From the NCBI RefSeq assembly GCF_032884065.1, contig NC_088868.1:5087647-5151646 (forward strand): a stretch of DNA of 64,000 bases, written 5' to 3'. This document shows, in pieces, positions 43,914 to 55,500 of the stretch; the stretch's first letter is position 1; each line of letters opens with the position of its first letter. Source of the DNA: Artemia franciscana. Lineage: Eukaryota; Arthropoda; Branchiopoda; Anostraca; Artemiidae. The notes under the pieces are model-generated. The model was not told where the DNA came from and made no database searches. It saw only the letters and a program-made list of their open reading frames with translations. Position numbers and translations under genes: made by a program.

Positions 43914-46490
43914 CTAAAATAAATGAAACGCTTGTTTCAGACATAGCCCCAATTCCCTTATTGATCTTTCATTGTAATAACACAACCAGGGCCGTACCCA
44001 AGACTTTGCTCAGGAGGGGGCGTTTACCAAATGATTTTTGATCAGGGGAGGGTGAAATAAAAGAAGGAGTTTATCTTCCGTGGACTGTCAAACGGCTCGA
44101 ATATTTTTTTTTTGTCTAAATTTTTTAAAGCAACTTGCAGTGCGAGGTTTTTTTTTAATTTCTTTAAACGCAAAATATCTATTTTGCTGATTTTCATGAC
44201 TAATTAATGATTCAAATAAATATTTCGAAGGGGGGGGGATTCAAACCCAATACCCTCGTCCCTTGGATACAGCCTTGACATCGTAATGTGTTCTTAACAT
44301 ATTCTTCTGTTAAATATCACATTTTAATAAATTTACGCTTTTTATTTGGTTAATAGTTAAAGATAAACTTATACATTTTTTTCACTTTCGCCTCTTATTG
44401 TTCAAACACATCTTTCTGGTGATGTTTTTTCTTCATACAATTTATCACTTTTTTGGCAGCATATTTTCTTAATTTTGTTACTTTTTTATTTGATTTATTA
44501 ATAATATGTTCTAATTTTGCCTAATCTTAGCCCAACATACTTAAAACCCGAAGATGAAAAGGCGTTAAGTTTCACTGGATTGAATATGAAAAACCTCAAA
44601 ACAATTTTTGCCAATGCCATTAGAAAGCTACATCCAACCCCGTCCCTGAAAATGGCACTTGGGTCTATAAGTGCCTTTCTCCTTGGTGATATTTTATTGT
44701 AGCTGTACATTTTCCACTTACTAGTATCACATTTCCTTCAATCTGTAATCTCTACATTTGATTATTAGGTCTATTAAACAGAAAGCTACATTTAAAATGT
44801 TCCAACAAAATGTTTTTAAAGCGCAAAAACATTTCATGGGTTTATTTTAGCAAATCCATATCTAAAATGATTCTTTTCTTCTTCTTTTTTACTGTTGGCT
44901 ACCTTGTATATTGCGTAACTTTAGTGAGGGAAGGGACTACGGTTTTTTTTTCAAAGCAGAAAGGGTTTGATGACTTGCAAAAAGTCTGTTTTTTTCTAGC
45001 CACTAGTATTAATAATAAATTAATGCAGCACAAAGCCGCCTGAGGCTAACACAGCTACGGACACCCCTTCTCCATATCTATCTATAAAAGTCTCCCTCTT
45101 TATACCCTCCCAACAAGCTCCCATTTCCTTAAATCAAGACATCCTCCTATCCCATTTGGGGGGAACAACTTTTCGTTTGGCCCTAGATGATTGGCCGACA
45201 TGGACGATCCTGACAATGTTATCTTTCATCCGCAGATAGTGTCCTAGCGATATCAACCTATCTCTTATTATAGCCCTAGAAAGCGGGATTGAATCATATT
45301 GTTGCATAAAGCTTATTGTTAGAGATCCGGTTAGTCAGACTGGTACCCAGAACAATCCGTAGGCAATTTCTCTGGAAAACACCAAGTCTATGCTTGAGAG
45401 CCATACTTAGCCACTGTCATCACTATAGCTTCCGAAATCCTTCTTCTTCTTCTATTTCAGCAAACGCGGGCTTTTCGAGTCTGTTTTTGAGAAGATGTGC
45501 TTTGATGTGTTAGAAATTTTCCCTGTGTGTCATCTTCTGCTGCTAGCATAAAAAAGGACAGTACATTCTTAAGGGTATATGTTCGCTGCCATGATTTCAA
45601 GCTATGATATTACGAAACGCCAAGAATTTGAAGGGTAAACCATATATAATCATAGAAAAATTGGTGGTCAGTGATGGCTCCCCACCATCAGTACATTTTG
45701 CTAGAAAGAAATTGCCTGTGATAAAGTCTAATATTCGTTCCCTCCCTTTATCCAGGTGCATTGTGTTAGAAGAGATCCCTCCTAGTTTGGAGTTGATGAT
45801 CTAATCCCGGAACTTGTTAGTGAATCCCCATTGTTATCGGTTAATTAACACATGTGCTTAGTGACCGTGTTTTCACTTTTGTTACATATGTATGAGAGTA
45901 GGTAGTATACCCCAAATCTAAGCTTACTCCTATGGGTATTTCATCTTGGGTGTCAATTTTGATTCCTCCAGCATTCAGGTTGATCGTGTTAGCGCCTTAA
46001 AGTTTGGTTCCGATGATCTCGTCCCTAAACTTGTTAGTGAACCTCCATCAATGGCTATTGGTGAATTGACACATATATACTCAATGGCTGGGTTTCCAGT
46101 TTTATTAGATATTTATGCAGGGGCGGATCAAGTATTTTTCTTAGCGAGGGCGCATAATAGGTTGCTTTGATAAACTTGCGAACAAAGAAATACCAGTAAT
46201 TTACAGGGAACCTCGACAATTATGCGTCGTAGGTCGGTAGTGGAAAAATTTAATCTACAATCTGATGTGGGTTTAAGTTCTAATAAATCTGTTGAAATTG
46301 ATGTGTAAATATTGAAAATGATGTACAAATATTGATACAAAAATTGTGAGTTTTAAAACCACCCCACCATAAAAAAAAAGCTATTCACCATCAAAAAAAA
46401 AAAAAAAAAAATATCAGATTTATATTTTCTGCATAATTTTTCGACTTTGCACTCTCGACCACTATAGCGAGTGAGTTAAGCTTTGTATTG

Positions 46491-46522
<32 letters not shown>

Positions 46523-49500
46523 CATCTATTGGGGGTCATGCAATCATTGGGACTATTTATATAAGTCAATCCATTTAGTGTGTTGCCTAACTTTATGGCA
46601 TCGCTTAGTAATTATGATAGCAATGAATAGTAGGAAATGAGGATTAAGCAAGGCCATATCCAGGGGGGTAAGGGGTTTGAACTGCCCCCCACCCCCGAAA
46701 ATATAGTCAAAACTATATTAACGTAACAAAAATCGATAAAAACAAATTTGTATGCGTTTTTTTAGTTTTTAATATGTACCCGCCCCCCCCCCTCCCCCCA
46801 AAAAAATTCTAGTGTAAAACATCCTCCGATAAAAAATCCTGGATACGGCCGTGGTATTAAGATACAACTTATATATTAGTAAAAGATGTATGAAACATCA
46901 AATACTAGATCGTTTAGGGGTGTAACAAGAAAAATTGAACAAAGAGATAGACATACATAGAATACTTTTCAAACTAGTGTCTTCAGTATAGGCAACAAAG
47001 GATCAACTAATCACTACTTTTTTTCAATAGAGTTTTAATAAAGAGTGTCAAATTTGAGGAAATCTTAAAAAATTACTAATCAAACTTTTACTTTTCATAA
47101 CAACGTGGCATATCTTTCCACTTTTTAAAGTTTGACATATTTTGCTTAAATTACAAAAATCACAATTCTAAAAGAAAACGTGTATTTCTTTATTTCTACT
47201 CCCGTGATATCTATTGATATCAACGTTAACGTTTATAATGGCAAGTCCTGTCAGTCTAGAGCTCTTCGTTAGTATTTCCTCTTCTACTCATCCTAAAACA
47301 TTGGAATACTCGTAAAAAAAAATAATTATGTGTTTGTTATTTTTGTATTTGATAGGTATTTTTGAAATCACCATTCTATTGGTGACTTACATTCTCATGG
47401 TTTCAAGCTGTGGTTGATTTCTAAATTAATCTTTTTAATACCTTGAGATTTTCCGATATTCATTCCAAACGTTTAAACCTCGATATGTCTGTTGAGAACA
47501 CAAATTAAAATTTGAAATTATTTTAGCACTAAGAAATTCTTTTAGAAAGAAGTTCTTTTAGCATTTAGCATTAAGTAAGAGAATTGTCCTGTAAAAATTT
47601 TGGCTTATAAACTACTAATACTGGAAATATGATTGGATGGCATGTACCAAAGTAAGCATAAAAATCCTCAGTGGTATATATAAGATTTTATACAAATTTA
47701 TGGACAAATATATGCAACCACAATACAAAAACATACCTATATTTATCGACTGGCTGATATTGAGAGTGAGAAATTCTGAAGAAGTATTTTAGTTCCATTC
47801 CGTTTCCGTGATTTACTCAAGTGGTGTGAATTTCCACTTTTTTTCAACATTTCTTTAGAAAATATAAAAAAAAAAATATCGATGCCATTCTATTGATTCG
47901 AACTGAGAATTCCGAGACCCGTCTATACCGGCTAGATAAAAATAATAACACAAAATTGTTTTCTTTTATAAAGAATTTTTCGAAAATTTGTTTATCTCAA
48001 ATGATTACTCCGACCTTTGAAGGAATATTTCGATTCAAATACTAAGTTTTAAATGTATACTTATAAGAATCTTTAGTAAATTTCAGAGATTTCTAAAGAG
48101 TTTAAAGTCTTTATTTTAGTTTTTTAGGATGAAGAGAGGAGGTGTTAAATGATCGCATTAATTTTAACGTCATATAATTAGATGAAAACAGGCAGTAGAG
48201 TGGCCTCCATTTCTACGTCATATAACGTCATATAATTAAGACATATATACTTAGAATTAACGTCGTTATAATTAACGTCATATACATATTAACGTCATAC
48301 AATTAGATGAAAACAGGCAGTAGAGTGGCCTCCATTTCCTCATCAAAATCCAAAACGTAAATTAATAATATCTTTGTAATTCCCATACATTTACTTCCTA
48401 TTATAGAAATCCCCTAAAAAACAACAACGATGTAAAAACCACCCCTCTTCGCAAAAAAAGCAAACACAAATTTTATGACAGGCAAAAAAAGTAATGATAT
48501 GAATTTCCTAACCCATATGACATAGAAAGACTCGAAAACAAATTTTGACCGCAAAAAGAAGTTTAAATTATAACTTTTTTTTGGCCTTGTTGTGAGAGCA
48601 CAATCCTGAAATATTATTTCGATAGCCTAAAGAAGTTGACATTTTAAATTTCCCCTCTTTATTATGAATCATCAATTTTAATTTTTCAAAATCAAACATT
48701 AAATAATTTAACATGAATTTTTAAATTAATTTTTTTTTCAATTTAATAAAATAATTTAACATTAAATAATTTTTTAATTTTTACCAATAATTGATTTTAA
48801 ATTTCCCTTCTTATTATGAAATGAAGATTCATAATTAGTAGACCCGTAATTAGTCAGATCGTAATTAGTACCAGAGACCCCACGAAATAACAAACTTTGT
48901 TTCAAACTTATTTGCAAAAAGATGATTAAAAACTTCTTAATAACTTGACTATTAAAAACCAATTACAAAGAAAAAATAACTTTCGTCCCAACGCCAACCA
49001 AAGCAACGGGTCCTAACCAAAAATCCACCACTACGTTAGGGGCGTATGCCCCCCGCACCCCCACCAGGATTTGCCACTGTATGTATGCTGCTAGGCGGTA
49101 TACGTTTTTTTCAGTCTATTTTATAATATTTTATCTTTTTGGTTTGCCTGGCTTTGTTTAGTTGTGTGGCTGATTGTTATTCGGCTCTCATTTTATTTGT
49201 CAGTGCTTTCTACTTTATTTCAATTTGTTTTTGTTTATTCCAAGAATTTTTTTCATGTCTTATTGAGCGTGACGGGCCATATGTACTGGATTCTTAGAGT
49301 TAGATCTGATAAGTTATATAGTTACTCCTGTGCAAACTGTGGCTATCCTAGCTTAGTACAAAATATATTAGTAATGATAGGTTAGTTTTGATTAAGAACA
49401 TCGAATTAAGTCTAGATGATTTAGTACATTGCATAGGTGTTTTGATGCCAGTTCTCAGGGTAATGATAAAGTGAACCTTGATATAAAGCACCATATAAAT

Positions 49501-52500
49501 CCCCAATTGACGTGGGTCAGGATATGAGATTAGATGAATTGCACTTTTTACAATTAAATTATCGTGATTTCTGAACTTTGTTTTACGGAAACTTGAGCCT
49601 CGTTTTCAGGCCACCCACATCCAACACAAGAGTTCATTACGGGTTGTCCAGATCATCGTTTTGAGTGTCGTGTTTAACACGGGCAATTGTCTTCTCAGAA
49701 CTCGTTCTTAACCTTGGCCTCGTTTTCAGGCCACCCACATCCAACACAAGAGTGAAACACGGGTTGTCCAAATTTTCGTTTTAAGTGTCATGTTTAACAC
49801 GGTTGATTGTCTTTTCAGAACTCGTGCTTAACCTTAGCCTCGTTTTCAGGCCATCCACATCCAACAAAAGAGTGAAACAAAGGGTTGTCCAGACTCGTTT
49901 TGAGTGTCGTGTTTAACACGGGCAATTGTCTTCTCAGAACTCGTTCTTAACCTTGGCCTCGTTTTCAGGCCATCCACATCCAACACAGGAGTGAAACACG
50001 GGTTGTCCAAATTTTCGTTTTGAGTGTCATGTTTAACACGGTTGATTGTCTTTTCAGAACTCGTGCTTAACCTTAGCCTCGTTTTCAGGCCATCCACATC
50101 CAACAAAAGAGTGAAACAAAGGGTTGTCCAGACTCTCGTTTTGAGTGTCGTGTTTAACACGGGTGATTGTCTTCTCAGAACTGGTGCTTAACCTTGGCCT
50201 CGTTTTCAGGCCACCCACATCCAACACAAGAGTGAAACACGGGTTGTCCAAGTTTTCGTTTTAAGTGTCATGTTTAACACGGTTGATTGTCTTCTCAGAA
50301 CTCGTGCCTAACCTTAGCCTCGTTTTCAGGCCATCCACATCCAACAAAAGAGTGAAACAAAGGGTTGTCCAGACTCTCGTTTTGAGTGTCGTGTTCAACA
50401 CGGGCAACTGCCTTCTCAGAACTCGTGCACAACCTTGCTATTCTGGCACGTTACAATTTCCAGAAATCCGGGTCCAACACATATAAAACCCGTAAGTTGA
50501 AAACGCTTGAAATTTTGCTGGGTTGAACACGGAGTACCTGAAAACGATTTTTGTCAAACCTGCTCAAAGCACAATTCAAACCCGGTGCCTGAAAGCACAA
50601 CTTTGGTTAATGGATCATACTGCAAGTCAGTGAGGAGTTATGATTCTTTTTTTTTCTATGATCATGTTTTCCATCACTATGGTGGGCTTGGACAACACGC
50701 GAGAACAGATTTTGACCCAAGGTTAAGATATGACATGGTGGTTGAGGTTTATTGACTTGACTTTATTAAACAAGAAACGATATACATAAATCTTATGCAA
50801 AGGAGACAGGGAGGCAACTTGTTTTGTCTCCTTTAACAATAGAGAGAGAAAAAAGAAGAAGGAATTACACTTCAATAACTCACACGGAGTACATAGAGAA
50901 AGAGAGAGAGAGAGAGAGAAGAAGCGGAAAAAAATTCTAAAAATAAAATTGTGTTGCTGTTTAACGTCCCCACCAGGAATATAGAGCATTTTTTAAATTG
51001 GTTGGAGCTCAATGGGACCTATTACATATTAAATAAAAAAAAAAGTTTTTTTTTAACTGAAAGTACGGAGAGGCATTAAAAATTAAAACAAACAGAAATT
51101 AATCCGTATATGAAAGGGACTGTCCCCTCTTCAATGCCCCGCTCTTTGTGCTAAAGTTTGACTCTTTTTCACAACTCTACTTTTTAAAACAATAAAACAC
51201 TTTAGCGTAAAGAGCGGGGTATTAAGGAGGGGACAGCCCCTTTCATATACGGAAATTTTTTGTTCGTTGTAACGTTTAATGTCGTTCCTTCTGGTTAAAA
51301 AAACTTTTTTTTTATTTTCTTTCTTAACGTTTTTCAATTAATGCAGGTTTTTATTTTGGCTCAACGTACACGAATAATTAAAACAGAATTCTCATATTAA
51401 TTTTACTTTTTTTGGCTAAATGGCTTTCTCAAAGTTTTGGTCGGACCGTTTTGAGGAAAAAGAGATGGGGAGAGAGCCTAGTTGCCCTCCAATTTTTTGG
51501 TCACTTAAAAAGGCCACTAAAACTTTTAATTTTATTTACGAACGTTTTTATTAGCAATAAATATACGTAATTTAAAAATTAACTTACGTAGCGAACTTCT
51601 TTATTTGTATATTTTTTACTATGATGGGGTTAGCTCTCTTGTCGATACCTCCCTTTATACACTAAAATTCGAATTTTGTTCCAATAAAACACTTGAACAA
51701 TAGAATGTATTACCATTTTTTTGTATTCTGTGACTTTAGTATCGATTTGAACGCAGTAGCTTCGAACCCCTAAAGCCAAAAAAATTCTGAATTTGATATT
51801 TGGTTGTGAATAATATACTGCAGTTAATATTTGTGCTCGTGTGACCAAAATTTAGGCAGCATTAATTAGCATCGAATTTTTAATTGCCCCTCTCTATGAT
51901 CTAGTTTCCCTCTGTGATCTGTTGTCTAACATAAAATGAGCTAAACAGGGGTTAATTTCAACAAGGGTTGAGTAAAGCAAGGGTTTACATGGCAACCCTC
52001 AAGACATAAAACCAATGAAAGAAAAAAAAACTTAACACCAAATGAAATGGTAAAATTCTAGCTGAAAGTCTATAAGATAGCAAAAAAAATTCTCTTTTTC
52101 TTTCAAAGCGAAACTCCTACCCACACCCCAACTCCGTGGGTTCAGATATAAAGAGATGGGATCATTTCCGTAACTACATCAAGGCTAAATCGTTCTCTAG
52201 AGACCAAAAAATTATTCCATGTAAAAAAAAAACGAAATGGCAATACGAGCCAATCCTTATGATTAGGGAGGGCTGAAAGAATTTCATTGGAGAAGGCAAA
52301 TTCACCAAAAATGGCCTTTTAGCAATAATACTTCCTTTCCGTGAACGGTTCTGTTTCTTTTCTGTTCTTTTAATCCAAAGATAAGAGCTCATTTTAGTTT
52401 TTTTTAAATTAAGCCCAAATATGGCAATTTAAATATTTTTATGTGATATCTCTGGACATCTTACTTAGAGAGGTCAATCTAAATACCGCAATAAAACTAC

Positions 52501-55500
52501 TACAAACCCTTGACTTACTGAAAATGCATTGTAATGTATGGTACATCAAACAACAAAAGATTTTTATAACAAACCGTATGACAACCATAACAACCTCATA
52601 ACATTTATAAACAACCTCAAACAACAATTTTACCTGCAAGTCAGTTGTAGATTCCTCGCTAGGTAACGATTCGATCAAAACATCAATATCTTTGGCCGTT
52701 CTTGCAATCTGTTCAGCATATATTTTCGCTAAATCTAAAACATTGAAGAAATAAACAGCTTTAGCAAAATGTATTAATATATATCAAAATACAATCTAAT
52801 ATAATAAAATCATATTATAAAAAATATAATTAAAATGATTATACAAATATGTAATTAAATTATATAAATATATAAAATAAAAATATATTATATAAAATCA
52901 TATTAATATAATTAATATAATATAACAGCTTCAACAAATATAGGCCTTAATAGTGTCTACCCGTGAAACAAGGTTAGAAAATTATTTAACGAATTTCGAA
53001 CTTAAACTTGCTAGTGATGGATATTAAAAAGCATACTAAGAGATAATCTACCCTTCCATAGCACCTATCTTAGCAATAATTAAAATTTTCAAACATTGCC
53101 CAGTCTGGTGTCAAGGTTTTTTTTTTTTTTTTAGTAATGTTTGGCAATGTTGCAACGTTTTAGTCAGTTTTAGTGTCAGGGCTTTGTCCCTTCTCGGCTT
53201 TAACATTTTCCGCTGCTTACATTGTTATTTTATTTATTACTTACTACGTTATCTTATTTTACTTCAAATAACCTTTTAAATTGAAGGTACCATAATAGAC
53301 TCTCCTTACACTTTAGCAGGAGTGACAGCAAAAAATTATAAAATTCTTGGAGTCACAGTAGCACCTCACCCACAATTCACCAGTATCGTAGCTTTGCTTA
53401 AACCTATATCTTCAGATAAATATCAATAAGCAACATTGTTTGCTTCAATTTTCATTTAAATTATATCATCAGGACGTTTGCACTTAAAGTGTAGTTCAAA
53501 AACCTAAAGCAATTGAATTAATTGGCCCTTCCAAGTTGTTGCATTTCAAAAAGCTAAGTTTTTAAAGTTCCTTCTTTGGGGACACTTGCATGTGAACAGT
53601 TTCGTCGAACCAAAAAGCCTAAGTATCTTACTTAGCAACACATCTATTTTGTTATTTGAACTGAATACGTCAATCTAAGAGTTCATTCTAAATCCAAGGT
53701 GATCTTAGTCAGATCAACCCACAACGAATAAGAAAATCTAGTTTATAGATGGGGAGGTTCAATAAACAATACAAAAGCGCAAACAATCATAAGAAAAATA
53801 CAAAGAATTTTCGGAGAAATTATAAGAATGAATAAGAACGAATAACGAATAAGAAAATCTAGTTTAGAGATTGGGGGTTCAATAAATAATAAATTATAAA
53901 TTTTATGATTTAAATCATAAATCATAAAATAAAAAATAATAAACCAATCATAAGAAAAATACCAGGAATTTCGGGAGAATTTATAATTTTTTTTAAATTT
54001 CAGGAGCCAAATACTAAGGCTAAGCAGAAGTGAATAATTGTATTATAAATTTGGGCCTTTAAACAAAATTTTCACTGTCAATGCACTGTCATTGCCACTG
54101 TCTAACCCCGCAAATCTAAATAATAACTAAAAAGAAATACAAACAGGAAATTCATTCCTGAATTTAATTAAATAAAAAACGAGTGCTTTTCAACTGAAAG
54201 TAAGGAGTGACAGTGAAACTTAAAACGAACACAAATTATTCAGTATGCGACAGGCGTAACCCCTTGCTCTTCAGCCTAGCGTTTCTTAGTACTATAAAAA
54301 ACCTTCTTGATCCAATTAAATGACCCTTGTGTTTCAGGAGCAGTTTTCAAAGGATTAGGAAAAAAAGTCTAAGTTTAATGTAAAAAACAAGGTATTGAGG
54401 AGAGGGCCCTCTCGTGCACGGAATAATTTTAGTTCGTTTTAAGTTTTAATGCTGCACCAAACTTTTGGTTTAAGAAACTTTTTTCAAATTTCATTTCTGA
54501 TCTTTTTCAAATAATGCCGAGAAATCCACCTACATCCTGCATGAAAAAAATCGCCATGAAAAATTCCTCCTAGTAAACTCCCCCCTGGAGAATTACCCGG
54601 GGCAATGCCATCCTGGCTGAAAGTGGCCCAAGAATATTTCATTCAGACAATTCCACCTAGGAAAATTTTCCTTATTTTCATTTGAAACAAGACTTCTTTA
54701 TTTAGTTTCTGATCATTTTTCAAATTGTGCCAGAAATATCCCCTGTTTGAACATTTTTTCCCAGAAATCCCTGTCCCAAAATGGAAAGTAGCTCCTGAGG
54801 AAAATTCCCCGTATGGAGAATCTTTACCGCGGAACTCCCATCCTCATGGAAAAATCTTTCAGACAATTTCAATCTTGCCAAAATCCCCCTCGGACAGTTA
54901 CTTCGAAACATCTCCACGTGTAAAATTTATTCGCCTAAGAAACAGCACTCCTAAGACAAATAAAAAGAATGTCACACATGAATTCTGAGAAAACCTTCCA
55001 GTATAAGATTTCTCCTGAAAATCACCCCCCCCCCCCTAGAAACTTCGCACCCCACAAAGAATTCTTCCCGTGAAAAATATCGTACTCCCAGAGCCCCCCC
55101 CCCCAATAAAAAATGTTGTATACTTCCCAACATCAAATACTATATGTAAACAACGAGCAAAATCCGTAACTTACAGCCCTTTCTCCAGGGGCATCGTAGA
55201 GACATGTTATCCCTAGAGGCATCTTTAATGGATCTCTCAACTATTCTGAACAAAATAACTATCAGGGAAAAGGGGGTATAGGAGGAAGGATAGTTACCTT
55301 CCAATCCTTTTGATCATTAAAAAAGGGCATTAGAACTTTTAATTTCCGTCGGAACGAGCCCTATTCCAATCTTTAAGACCATTGGTACCATGCAATCACC
55401 GCTGTGGAAAAAAATATACACGCATCTGTGATTTTCCTTCTGGCAAAACTATGAAATTCCACATTTTTGCAGAAAGGAGCTTGAAACCACTCGTGGAGGC

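Noticed and set aside
44498-44710. Open frames on both strands (60-70 codons)
   Set aside because: Part of a non-coding repeat shared with 50455-50620; no conserved motif.
49846-50251. Minus-strand frames with repeated [15 protein letters not shown] residues
   Set aside because: A by-product of the 120-bp array, without a start context or family match.
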